Source of the DNA: Neobacillus niacini
GTDB taxonomy: Bacteria > Bacillota > Bacilli > Bacillales > Cytobacillaceae
NCBI RefSeq assembly: GCF_019749295.1
Contig: NZ_JACWFG010000001.1
Coordinates: 208,604 to 272,603 of the forward strand
Direction: 5' to 3'
Length of the DNA: 64,000 bases
A program made the position numbers and the translations under genes. Below, in pieces: positions 8,612 through 17,231 of this stretch; position 1 is the stretch's first letter, and each line of letters opens with the position of its first letter. The notes beneath the pieces were generated by a model that was not told where the DNA came from, searched no databases, and worked only from the letters and a program-made list of their open reading frames with translations.

Positions 8612-10402
8612 TTATCCAACGTCAAGCGATGAGTAGTGCGAAGTATATAGTTTCCAGTATTTACCTCTCAGGCTGATTAATTCTTCATGTGTTCCTTCTT
8701 CTTGAATTCTTCCCTTGTCAATGAATAAAATTCTTGTCGCATTTTGAATGGTAGAAAGCCTATGTGCGATGATAAAAGAAGTTCTGCCTGCAAGCAGTAT
8801 TTCGAGCGCCTTTTGCAAAGCTAGTTCTGTCTCAGTATCGATGGATGAAGTGGCCTCGTCTAAAATAAGAATTTTAGGATCAGCCAGCAATGCTCTTGCG
8901 AAGGAAATGAGCTGCCTTTGGCCATTGGAAAGCATCGTTCCTCTCTCATTCACCTCTGTTTGATATCCATTCTCTAACTGAATAATAAAGTGATGTGCCT
9001 GAACGGCTTTTGCTGCTTCCATTACTTCCTCGTCAGTCGCGTCCAGCCGGCCGTAACGGATATTATCCATAATACTTCCGGAAAAAATAAATGAATCCTG
9101 AAGCATAATCCCCATTTGCTTTCTTAGAGATGATAGTGTCACACTCTTTATGTTGATGTCATCAATTTTAACTTCTCCGCTGTTGACGTCATAAAAACGA
9201 CTAATCAAGCTGACTATGGTTGTTTTTCCTGCTCCTGTTGGTCCCACGAGCGCAATAGTTTCACCTGGATTCACTTTAATATTCACTTGATCTAAATTCT
9301 TCCCATTGCCTTCATATCCAAAAACAACGTTTTCAAACTCCACCTTTCCTTTAATAAGTGGAAGTTCTTTTGCATTATATTCACTGGTTATCGACGGTTT
9401 TTCGTCCATCATTTCAAAGATACGTTCTAAGTACGCCATCGCATTAATAATCGCATTGTAGAAGTTCCCAATATTCGCCAACGGTGTCCAAAACATCCAG
9501 ATATAGCCGATAAATGCTATTACTGCTCCGACCGTTACCCCTTGACCAATCATTGAAATTCCAATCACATAAATAAAAGAAACGGTCAAGACGGAAATAT
9601 TTTCAATTGATGGCCATAGCAGGAATTGAATTTTAATAGCCTTAATCCAAGAACCTCGGTATCCATCCGAAACCTCATGGAAGATTTTTCTGTTCTCTTG
9701 TTCACGAACAAATGCTTGCGTAACTTTCATTCCGTTGATGCTTTCATGTACGTAAGCATTCATATTGGATACCTTATTGCTTAAATTTTGCCAAGCCTTC
9801 CGCTGTGCATTTTTTATTAAGAATATAATTCCTGCCAGGACAGGGAAACCGGCCATCGCATATAGTGTTAGTTTCACGTCAATCGCAAGCATAAATCCTA
9901 TAATGACCGTAAGGCTGAATAAGTCTGTTATTAAGTTAATTAAACCGTTAGATAACAGGTCACTCAAAGAATTTACATAATTCACAACCCGAACTAATAT
10001 TTTCCCATGCGGACGGCTATCGAAAAAGGAAAAAGACAGTTTTTGCAGATGTGTGAATAAGTCTTTGCGGATATTCAATATGATACTATGACCTATTTCT
10101 GACATCATCCGAATTCTAAACTTCATGCAAATACCCGTGATAATCAGAGCGCCTAAATAAATTCCGGAAAGGGCTGCAAGACCGGCTATATCCTTACTTG
10201 GTATCTCCTCATCAATCGCCTGCTTAATTAAGTAAGGTCCAATGAGATTCGCACCGCTGGCAATAAGCATAATTAAAACTGTCAGCAGTATTTTCTTTTT
10301 ATATGGTTTAATATATAATAGCAGTCTTTTCAAATGGACCAAATTGAAAGGAGTATCCAATTCTTCATCAATATTAAATTTATTTCGTGCCAATGATCTC
10401 AC
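8612..10402 (-). CDS. Heterodimeric ABC exporter, subunit with canonical Walker B
   Basis: A 596-residue type-IV ABC exporter half-transporter. A six-helix transmembrane domain (residues ~30-330) is fused to a nucleotide-binding domain with Walker A GPTGAGKTT, Walker B ILILDEATSS (catalytic Glu present) and H-loop IIAHRLST. Its signature motif is altered to LSNGQ. The start overlaps the partner stop by 23 bp. Together with the partner's altered Walker B this fits a heterodimer with one consensus and one degenerate ATP site, as in BmrCD/YheIH-type multidrug exporters. The exported substrate cannot be read from the sequence. No obvious functional link to pectin use. Confidence 0.88.
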   Translation of the reverse strand: MRSLARNKFNIDEELDTPFNLVHLKRLLLYIKPYKKKILLTVLIMLIASGANLIGPYLIKQAIDEEIPSKDIAGLAALSGIYLGALIITGICMKFRIRMMSEIGHSIILNIRKDLFTHLQKLSFSFFDSRPHGKILVRVVNYVNSLSDLLSNGLINLITDLFSLTVIIGFMLAIDVKLTLYAMAGFPVLAGIIFLIKNAQRKAWQNLSNKVSNMNAYVHESINGMKVTQAFVREQENRKIFHEVSDGYRGSWIKAIKIQFLLWPSIENISVLTVSFIYVIGISMIGQGVTVGAVIAFIGYIWMFWTPLANIGNFYNAIINAMAYLERIFEMMDEKPSITSEYNAKELPLIKGKVEFENVVFGYEGNGKNLDQVNIKVNPGETIALVGPTGAGKTTIVSLISRFYDVNSGEVKIDDINIKSVTLSSLRKQMGIMLQDSFIFSGSIMDNIRYGRLDATDEEVMEAAKAVQAHHFIIQLENGYQTEVNERGTMLSNGQRQLISFARALLADPKILILDEATSSIDTETELALQKALEILLAGRTSFIIAHRLSTIQNATRILFIDKGRIQEEGTHEELISLRGKYWKLYTSHYSSLDVG

Positions 10403-12143
10403 TTCCTTGCATTAAGTGCATATCAAAATTCCCATACTGGTTTTGATAAACGTTATAATAGTAGCCTCTTTGTTCCAGTAATTCTTCATGTTTTCCTCTT
10501 TCAATGATTCGCCCATTTTCCATCACTAAAATCATATCCGCGTCTTTTACAGAGGATATCCGATGCGCGATGATAAAACAGGTTTTGTTCTCTTGGATTT
10601 GCTTTAAGGTATTTTGAATTTTTTCTTCTGTTTCCATATCCACACTAGAAGTCGTATCATCCAGGATAAGAATGGCTGGGTCTTGCATTAATGCGCGAGC
10701 AAGAGCAATTCTTTGTTTCTGTCCGCCTGACAATCCTACTCCCCTTTCCCCAACAATGGTGTCGTATCCCTCAGGCATCTGGTTGATAAAATCATGTGCC
10801 TCCGCCATTTTTGCTGCAGTATGGACCATTTCCAGTGAAGCATTAGGATTTCCATAGGCAATATTTCCTTCAATTGTATCGGAGAATAAAAAGATATCCT
10901 GCATAACCATCGTCATATTTGCTCTTAATTTGTGAATATCCCAATCCTTAACATTGACCCCCGAAACTTTAATTTCACCGTTTGTAGTGTCATAGAAACG
11001 GCAGAGTAAATTGACTAATGTCGACTTTCCTGACCCTGTTGGTCCAATAATGCCTATTGTCTGGCCCGGACTGGCTTTAAAGCCAATATCTTCTAGAACC
11101 ATGCCTTCTCCATAACTAAAATAGACATGGTTAAATTCCACCGTTCCAATCCTCTCTGGTATATTATTTTTTACCTGTCCATTGATAATTTGCGAGTTTG
11201 TAAGAAGAAGGTCCTCCACTTTTTCAGCAGATGCAATAAATCTTTGTACATCATTTATCAACCATCCAGCCATTCTCATTGGGTTATTGATGGCCCAAAT
11301 TAATGAATTAAACATCACCAGCTCACCCATCGTAAGGGAACCGCGAATCACCATAAATCCGCCAGCCAAAATCATGACAACCGTTAATACACCTGCAAGA
11401 GAGTCTAGAATCGGCAAATACTTTTCCCAAACTTTTGCGGAGTTAAGATTTTTTTCCTTAAAAGCTTTGTTTTCTACTGTGAATTTATCAATCTCATAAC
11501 TTTCCTTTGCAAAAGCCTTTACGACTCGATTCCCGCTGATGTTTTCTTGGACGACTGAATTTAGTTTAGCGAATTGATTTCTTATTTCCGTAAAGGTCGG
11601 CTTCACATCATTCGATAAGCGATAAGCAAAAAATCCAATAATCGGTGTAATCGCCAATATAGCTAACGCTAGCGGCGGATGAATTGAAAACATAAAGATA
11701 ACCGCAAAGAGTAAAATCGTCGCATTCTCAAATATCATATAAATCGTCCATGCAGTAAAATGTCGTATCGCTTCCATGTCGCCCGTCATACGTGCCATGA
11801 TGTCCCCTGTTTTTGTACGGTCATAATAGCTAAAATCTAATTTAAGGAGCCGATCATAAAGGTTTTCCCTCATTTTAAAAATTACGTTCTGGGATAATTT
11901 TTCAAACATGATTTGGTATCCATACCTGACAGAAGTTCTTATGATCGTCGTACCTATCATTAAACCCAGAAAAATCCATAGCAGTTTTTTCTCCTGACCA
12001 TACATAACATCATCCACTATTTTCCCTGCCAAATAAGGATTTAACATATTTAGGGCGGAAACAATTAGCGCCAGTAACAGGCCAAGAAAAAGCCTAACTT
12101 TATAATTACGGATATAGCTCCAAGCCCACCGCAAACTCTGCAT
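10380..12143 (-). CDS. Heterodimeric ABC exporter, subunit with degenerate catalytic Glu
   Basis: A 587-residue half-transporter of the same family. The membrane domain covers residues ~15-320. The ATPase domain has Walker A GPTGSGKST, a consensus LSGGQKQR signature and Walker B ILILDDTTSS, in which the catalytic Glu is replaced by Asp. The H-loop (IIAHRISS) is intact. The Asp substitution here and LSNGQ in the partner would fall in the same composite ATP site, which would be the non-catalytic one. It is the first gene of the two-gene exporter operon. B. subtilis YheI/YfiB-like proteins are the nearest relatives I can suggest, without certainty as to which. Confidence 0.88.
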   Translation of the reverse strand: MQSLRWAWSYIRNYKVRLFLGLLLALIVSALNMLNPYLAGKIVDDVMYGQEKKLLWIFLGLMIGTTIIRTSVRYGYQIMFEKLSQNVIFKMRENLYDRLLKLDFSYYDRTKTGDIMARMTGDMEAIRHFTAWTIYMIFENATILLFAVIFMFSIHPPLALAILAITPIIGFFAYRLSNDVKPTFTEIRNQFAKLNSVVQENISGNRVVKAFAKESYEIDKFTVENKAFKEKNLNSAKVWEKYLPILDSLAGVLTVVMILAGGFMVIRGSLTMGELVMFNSLIWAINNPMRMAGWLINDVQRFIASAEKVEDLLLTNSQIINGQVKNNIPERIGTVEFNHVYFSYGEGMVLEDIGFKASPGQTIGIIGPTGSGKSTLVNLLCRFYDTTNGEIKVSGVNVKDWDIHKLRANMTMVMQDIFLFSDTIEGNIAYGNPNASLEMVHTAAKMAEAHDFINQMPEGYDTIVGERGVGLSGGQKQRIALARALMQDPAILILDDTTSSVDMETEEKIQNTLKQIQENKTCFIIAHRISSVKDADMILVMENGRIIERGKHEELLEQRGYYYNVYQNQYGNFDMHLMQGSEIIGTK

Positions 12144-12196
12144 ATACTCTCCCCCCTCTAAACATAAATTAATATTATTTTCTAATCACCTTAGTT

Positions 12197-12214
12197 ATGT
12201 ATGTAAACATGCAT
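12197..12214. promoter_or_regulatory. Possible operator before the exporter operon
   Basis: Near-palindrome ATGTATGTAAACATGCAT (7-bp half sites with one mismatch, 4-bp centre), 54-71 bp upstream of the exporter start. The form suits a dimeric repressor such as a GntR, MarR or TetR type, but no regulator gene is adjacent. Confidence 0.3.
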
Positions 12215-12221
12215 TTCTTAG

Positions 12222-12248
12222 AAAAAACCACCGACAAAATGTCAGTGG
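12222..12248 (-). terminator. Terminator after DUF624 gene
   Basis: Stem CCACCGACA / TGTCAGTGG (one G.U pair in RNA, loop AAA) followed on the minus strand by a run of six T. It closes the yesU-yesL unit. Confidence 0.8.
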
Positions 12249-12263
12249 CCCTCCAAATCTTAT

Positions 12264-12890
12264 TTATGCTGCGGCATCTTGCTGTCTCTTTATCTTAGAA
12301 AATGCAAAAAAGGATGCCCACATGATAACGAGTGATAAAATACTTGCACTAAACAATGGAATTAATCCAGGAATTGTTGTCATCAACAGATAGACGGCAA
12401 ACGTTCCAATCACCATCAAAATGGTTGATAGCGGATTCATTAGCATGATAAGAAATGCATGTTTAATGATTTCGTGAATCCGTAGTTCAAAATGAACAAA
12501 CGTTGGGAAAACATAAAATAATGTTAAGATAAAGCCTAATGCAATCATAAGCGTTGGATAATACAATAGATTAATAAGTCCTGTACTGTTACTTAAAAAA
12601 TGAATATTAATAAATAAGATATAGCCTGAAATAATGAGAACTAATCCTAAAAGATTACTTTTAATAAATTCGCTTTTATAAGATTCCCAAAATGTCTTTG
12701 TGATTGGAATTTCATCTTTATCCATAAGTGTTTTCCTTATGATCACAAACATAGCAGTTGTTGCTGGAAATATACCAAAAATTATTAACCCCAAAAGCGT
12801 AAATACAATCCATAAAATATTGATATAGGCTAATTTCATGAGCCAATCACACACCCTGTAAAATCCACCTATGGCTCCGTTCATCTGCAT
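12264..12890 (-). CDS. YesL-type DUF624 membrane protein
   Basis: A 208-residue polytopic membrane protein with about five hydrophobic segments (near residues 18-42, 70-95, 100-130, 140-165 and 170-198). It has the DUF624 block GIFPATTAMFVIIRK and TKTFWESYKSEF. It lies 45 bp downstream of the YesU-like gene and is a paralogue of the partial gene at the left edge. The genome thus carries one DUF624 protein near each of the two sugar-import modules. DUF624 proteins are habitual neighbours of CUT1 importers and YesS/YesN regulators, but their molecular function is unknown. Confidence 0.85.
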   Translation of the reverse strand: MQMNGAIGGFYRVCDWLMKLAYINILWIVFTLLGLIIFGIFPATTAMFVIIRKTLMDKDEIPITKTFWESYKSEFIKSNLLGLVLIISGYILFINIHFLSNSTGLINLLYYPTLMIALGFILTLFYVFPTFVHFELRIHEIIKHAFLIMLMNPLSTILMVIGTFAVYLLMTTIPGLIPLFSASILSLVIMWASFFAFSKIKRQQDAAA

Positions 12891-12935
12891 CGCTGCCTCC
12901 TCCTATGAACATACTTCTAAAACACTAGGTATTAA

Positions 12936-13631
12936 TCAGTCTTTTAAAATAGCTTGGTGTACAGTTAAATTTGAATAAGATGCTTTCATAGGGGCCATCT
13001 GCCTCATGCCGATTTTCCCTCCGCCATAGATTGGCCCAAAGCTGACTCCATCATCTTCCCATTCCAATATTGTTAAATCATTGATTGTAAACTGAACAAC
13101 TCCCTCATATTTCACGAGTTTCATATGATAAGGCGGGATTGAATCTTCAACCGGCGGCAAAGGGTCTGCACCAGCTGCAACGAGGTGAAACCCATAACTT
13201 TTTCTTAAATTACACGTTCGAAAGGCCCGTTCATCTGGATGCTTATGTCTAAAATAGGATAAATGCAGTGCATTAATAGCACCTGAATGATACTCAGGGT
13301 ATTTCCCGTTCCGAACAGGCAAATCAGAGAAAAAAAGATCCTCTCCATTTCTCCCGGCTGCTGCAAAAAAGATCATACAAAGTCCTGGTTCCCTGACAGG
13401 GAAAAACTCCCACTCTATGATAATCTTATCTGGAAAATGTATTGGACACCAAAATACCCAATGCGCATCGTCCCCATAAATATCGTGATCCAATTCATTT
13501 TCTAACGTTAACCGTTGATTCTCGAAGCTGCGTTTAGCTGAACCTTCTAGTTTCCAATCCTCAATATCCTTTATGGTTGAAAGAGGATTTCTATAAAGAC
13601 ATTCACCTTTTTCAAACTGTCTATATAACAT
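12936..13631 (-). CDS. yesU: YesU-like DUF1961 protein
   Basis: A 231-residue soluble protein with no signal peptide or membrane segment, close to the ~220 residues of B. subtilis YesU. The alternating hydrophobic pattern and segments such as IIIEWEFFPVREPGLCMIFFAA and GKIGMRQMAPMKASYSNLTV resemble a concanavalin-like beta-sandwich. Family members sit in pectin and RG-I loci and may bind or cleave an intracellular sugar, but no activity is established. It is followed by the DUF624 gene in the same unit. Assignment rests on overall resemblance and context. Confidence 0.8.
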   Translation of the reverse strand: MLYRQFEKGECLYRNPLSTIKDIEDWKLEGSAKRSFENQRLTLENELDHDIYGDDAHWVFWCPIHFPDKIIIEWEFFPVREPGLCMIFFAAAGRNGEDLFFSDLPVRNGKYPEYHSGAINALHLSYFRHKHPDERAFRTCNLRKSYGFHLVAAGADPLPPVEDSIPPYHMKLVKYEGVVQFTINDLTILEWEDDGVSFGPIYGGGKIGMRQMAPMKASYSNLTVHQAILKD

Positions 13632-13740
13632 ATTTTCTTTTCACCATCTTATCTGAATAATAGTTATTAAATACTATAAAAGGTACCTGATTTTCCAGCA
13701 ACCATACTTTTTTGCAAACCCGTTTTGCCAGTATCTTTAA

Positions 13741-13771
13741 GAAAAATGATGGTTAAAGCCTAACCATCATT
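13741..13771 (-). terminator. Terminator at the yesS 3' end
   Basis: Perfect 11-bp repeat AATGATGGTTA / TAACCATCATT with a 5-base loop, then T-rich sequence on the minus strand. The stem overlaps the last codons and stop of yesS. Confidence 0.8.
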
Positions 13772-16111
13772 TTCTACTTTTATTTGATTGTCAATTTGAT
13801 TAAGCTTACGATATTGGCTTGGCGGCACACCGATTTGTTTTTTAAAGATCCGGTTAAAATAACTATGGCGATATCCTACACTTTCAGCTATGTCGTTTAT
13901 CTTCATATCTGAGTTGATTAAAAGCTCCTTTGCTTTTTCAATTCTTAATTGTGTTAAATAATCAATAAAATTGATACCGACCATTTGTTTAAATGCCTTA
14001 CTTAATGAATAGGGGTTTGTACCAACTTCGTCAGCACAACTTTCCAAGGAAATGTCTTGTGCATAACATTCCTGAATTTTGGTGACAACCTTTTCAATTA
14101 CCCGTTTTAATTCAATATTCATCCGGCCTTCTAACTTCTGAATAAATGGTCCTACGACATCTTGAGTAAACCATTTAATAATTCTCTCTGTATCACGAAT
14201 TTGAGAAAGTTCCTCATACATATTCTTTCCTTCAAACAACTCATGTGGATGGATCCCAGAATGGAGGATTTCATGCTGGATACTGCTATATAGCTGCATA
14301 ATTCCTTGATGAATATTTATTTCATTAATGCCCTTCTCCGTTAATTCCTGCAAAAAAGGTCTGATTAAATTTTCAACCTCTGTGGTATGTCCCATTCTTA
14401 TCGCTTGGATAATTTCCTTTTCAATTGCAAATGGATAATGGATTTGATTCATATTACCTGCGTTCTCATACTCTTTAAGATCAATAACCTGATTACTATT
14501 TTCAAATATTCTAAAGCGCTTTCCACTTCGAACTTCTTCAAATATATAAGGTATCCTCTTAATACTATCAGTAGGTTCACTGATTGTAACGGTTACCTGC
14601 ATATTCAATATTTCATTAACCGTTTTTGTTACTTTATCAGCGAAGGTGTGTAATTCTTTCCTGAATGAATGATTGTTTGGATGAATCACTAGTGCACCCA
14701 CGGATAAATCCGTAAATTTGATAATATTAAACTGATCAAACATTTCGTTTGCCAGTTCCTCCATTATATTTGATGTCATAAATGTAACTAGACTTTCATC
14801 ATTATTGGAGAAACTATCCTTTGATTCTCCTAAGCCTGTTAGTTGAATTTCTAGGGCTGTAAAAGATTTTCCTTCTAACTCCCAGCCGTAATTCTCCATT
14901 CTTATTCGTAAATCTTCTTCCGTATTATGATACAAATAACCTTGTATTAACTGGAGAATAAAACTGCTTTTGATTTGTGTAATTTGCTCAACCAGTCGGT
15001 TTTGGAGCAGTTCACTTTTATTCGATAAATTTTGTATTTGCTGCTCGATGATGGTAAAAACATCCCGGCCTTTACGTCTCCATAACCCCTCTTCTTCGTG
15101 TCCTAAACTTTTTAATAGTTTATTTATCGGAGAATAAATGCGGTTTGACGTAAACCAAGATAAAATAAACGCAAGAATAAGTGCTGAAATACTTAAAATT
15201 AATATTAATCTTGAAACGAGTACTAATGGTGCTGTAATCGAAGACATTGGAGCAGCAGAAACATATGTCCAATCTGAATCTATCCTTTTGAATTTACCAT
15301 AGGAGATTGAATACATTTTTTTATTATGCTTAATCTGAAAAGAGCCTTCAGGTTGTTTTTGGCTCTGAATTTCTGTTTTTAATATATTTATAAAAGAGGC
15401 ATCTTTTGTACTGTTAGAAGATAGTAAAATTTCTTTTTCTCCATCTAAAATAAATGTGGCCCCCTTATCATAAGGGGTTAATGTTTTTAAAAGCTGCAAA
15501 GCCTTATTTTGGTCAATCCTTACAATGATTGATCCGAAGGGATCTTTACTCGTTGCAGGAATACTATGCACAAATGCAAGCGTTTTCTTTTTAGAGCCTG
15601 CTTCAACGGGGTATTCTGCCCAATATAGTTTTTTACCTTTTTTTAAGCTCTCATGGTAAAAGGTCTTCGACTGTTCATCTAATACATTATATTCATTATT
15701 AAATAAAATGGGCTTTTCGCCTTCAACATATAAATCTACTTTTTTTATAAGATTATGACTGCCTTGTAATAACAAAAGTGTTTTAGAAATATCATGGGTT
15801 TCTGTAAACTGCTTTACAAAATCAAGATTCCTTAATGATTCGCCAAATCTTGGCTCAAATGCCCAGTGCGAGGTTGAGTACTCCAAATATTTAAATTGTT
15901 CGTCTATGTTCTTAGCTCTCTGCTCAATTTGACTGGTATGTAAGACCCTTAATTCATCTTCTACTTTCCCTACAGCAAACCAATAAATACTTAGGCCAGT
16001 GATCAAGCCTGGAATACTAGCAATCAGTAAAATTAAAATAAAGCTATTCCGGTGAAAGCTGCCTCTCCATTGAAGCGTTTTTAATTTATACTTAATCTTT
16101 TTAATTCCCAC
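13760..16111 (-). CDS. yesS: Membrane-anchored AraC-family regulator, YesS type
   Basis: A 783-residue regulator, near the 761 of B. subtilis YesS. After a basic start, transmembrane helix 1 lies at residues ~24-46, an extracellular Cache-type sensory region follows, and helix 2 (LILILSISALILAFILSWF) lies near residues 300-322. A long cytoplasmic linker leads to a C-terminal AraC double helix-turn-helix (~670-775) ending SYFNRIFKKQIGVPPSQYRKL. Such one-component membrane regulators control RG-I and other polysaccharide loci. The gene lies directly downstream of the ytcQ-yteP-ytcP importer. A 21-bp-spaced direct repeat upstream could be its own binding site. Confidence 0.9.
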   Translation of the reverse strand: MGIKKIKYKLKTLQWRGSFHRNSFILILLIASIPGLITGLSIYWFAVGKVEDELRVLHTSQIEQRAKNIDEQFKYLEYSTSHWAFEPRFGESLRNLDFVKQFTETHDISKTLLLLQGSHNLIKKVDLYVEGEKPILFNNEYNVLDEQSKTFYHESLKKGKKLYWAEYPVEAGSKKKTLAFVHSIPATSKDPFGSIIVRIDQNKALQLLKTLTPYDKGATFILDGEKEILLSSNSTKDASFINILKTEIQSQKQPEGSFQIKHNKKMYSISYGKFKRIDSDWTYVSAAPMSSITAPLVLVSRLILILSISALILAFILSWFTSNRIYSPINKLLKSLGHEEEGLWRRKGRDVFTIIEQQIQNLSNKSELLQNRLVEQITQIKSSFILQLIQGYLYHNTEEDLRIRMENYGWELEGKSFTALEIQLTGLGESKDSFSNNDESLVTFMTSNIMEELANEMFDQFNIIKFTDLSVGALVIHPNNHSFRKELHTFADKVTKTVNEILNMQVTVTISEPTDSIKRIPYIFEEVRSGKRFRIFENSNQVIDLKEYENAGNMNQIHYPFAIEKEIIQAIRMGHTTEVENLIRPFLQELTEKGINEINIHQGIMQLYSSIQHEILHSGIHPHELFEGKNMYEELSQIRDTERIIKWFTQDVVGPFIQKLEGRMNIELKRVIEKVVTKIQECYAQDISLESCADEVGTNPYSLSKAFKQMVGINFIDYLTQLRIEKAKELLINSDMKINDIAESVGYRHSYFNRIFKKQIGVPPSQYRKLNQIDNQIKVENDG

Positions 16112-16184
16112 TGGTACCCCCTCCAGATTTAAAACATTACAATCGTACGAATGAAATCAATTATGTCATATTTGTAACAAAAAT

Positions 16185-16198
16185 TGTATGCGCTTTTA
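16185..16198 (-). promoter_or_regulatory. Weak cre-like sequence before yesS
   Basis: Minus-strand TAAAAGCGCATACA fits TGNAANCGNWNNCA except at position 2. It lies 74-87 bp upstream of the yesS start. Marginal on its own; listed because four other units in the locus have better sites. Confidence 0.25.
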
Positions 16199-16203
16199 TA
16201 AGG

Positions 16204-16234
16204 AAGTCGGAATTTTCACTAAAAAAGTCGGAAT
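16204..16234 (+). promoter_or_regulatory. Direct repeat, candidate AraC-type operator
   Basis: Two exact copies of AAGTCGGAAT at 16204-16213 and 16225-16234, a 21-bp period (two helical turns). They lie 93-123 bp upstream of the yesS start. AraC-family proteins typically bind two such same-orientation half sites, so YesS or another AraC regulator is the likely ligand. Confidence 0.45.
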
Positions 16235-16249
16235 ATTATAAATGCAAAT

Positions 16250-16292
16250 AACCATTTGCATTAAATGATAGTATCATCCAATGCAAATGGTT
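16250..16292 (-). terminator. Terminator after ytcP
   Basis: Perfect 13-bp inverted repeat AACCATTTGCATT / AATGCAAATGGTT with a 17-base loop, directly after the ytcP stop. The T-run is weak; an extra copy of AATGCAAAT at 16241 abuts the stem. Confidence 0.6.
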
Positions 16293-16310
16293 CTCTCTCA
16301 TCCGTTTTCA

Positions 16311-17210
16311 TCATCCTTTAACTGAACCTAGAAGCATTCCTTTTGCAAAATGTTTCTGAAGGAAAGGATATACAATTAAAATCGGCAGCGTTGCAACAAC
16401 TACCACCGCCAGCTTTAATGATTGATCGGGCGGTTCTACAAAGCTTGCACCCGCAGAGGCTGCATCTCCAAGCTGTGCCTGTGATAGAATAATAATTTGC
16501 TGCAGCAGCACTTGTACCGGCCACTTAGCGCTGTCGGTAATGTACAACAATGCACTGAAAAAGTCATTCCAAATGGCAACAGCATAGAACAGGGCAAAAG
16601 TTGCAAGAACTGGCTTCGAAAGCGGCAGCATAATTCTCCAGAAAATACCAACCTCTGAACAGCCATCAATCTTTGCTGCTTCTTCTAATTCAATCGGTAT
16701 ATTTTGAAAGAATGTTTTAACGATAATTAAGTTGAAAGGATTGATTGCAAGCGGCAGGATTAATGCCCAGTAAGAATCTAATAACCCTAACGACTTTACC
16801 ACGATGTAACCTGGAATCATTCCCCCGCTGAAAAGCATTGAGAATACAATAAGATTCATAAAGAAGCTGCGGCCCATCAGCGTTTTTCTTGATAATGGAT
16901 AGGCCATGGAGAACGTAAAGAATAAGCACACCAATGTCCCTACTACTGTAACACCAATGGAAACCAGAATACTTCGAGTGAAGGTATCGGTTGAAAAGAT
17001 ATATTTGTAGGCATCGAGAGTAAACGTCTCTGGAAAGATAAAGAAACTTCTTCTCGTTAATTCTGCTTCCGTTGCAAATGAGCCTGCAATAATGTAAAGG
17101 AATGGGCAAATCATGATAATCCCGATGAGTCCCATAAGAATAAAATTAAATACATCAAAAACTCTGCCGCCAGGAGTATTGTGCATTTTTGGCATGGACA
17201 TTCTGGCCAC
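16311..17210 (-). CDS. ytcP: Sugar ABC transporter permease, YtcP/LplC type
   Basis: A 299-residue MalG-like permease of the LplC/YtcP group. The N-terminal helix (residues ~22-44) is followed by the family-typical FATEAELTRRSFFIFP stretch. The EAA loop reads EAAKIDGCSEVGIF near residue 177, and the protein ends in KHFAKGMLLGSVKG. It lies 21 bp downstream of the yteP gene and is the last gene of the ytcQ-yteP-ytcP importer. The B. subtilis homologue is linked to uptake of RG-I-derived sugars; specificity here is inferred. Confidence 0.88.
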   Translation of the reverse strand: MARMSMPKMHNTPGGRVFDVFNFILMGLIGIIMICPFLYIIAGSFATEAELTRRSFFIFPETFTLDAYKYIFSTDTFTRSILVSIGVTVVGTLVCLFFTFSMAYPLSRKTLMGRSFFMNLIVFSMLFSGGMIPGYIVVKSLGLLDSYWALILPLAINPFNLIIVKTFFQNIPIELEEAAKIDGCSEVGIFWRIMLPLSKPVLATFALFYAVAIWNDFFSALLYITDSAKWPVQVLLQQIIILSQAQLGDAASAGASFVEPPDQSLKLAVVVVATLPILIVYPFLQKHFAKGMLLGSVKG

Positions 17211-17231
17211 CTCCTAATTCATCATAAAACT

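Noticed and set aside
16717-17109. 130-codon minus-strand frame inside ytcP
   Set aside because: Alternate frame of a conserved permease; composition is not protein-like.
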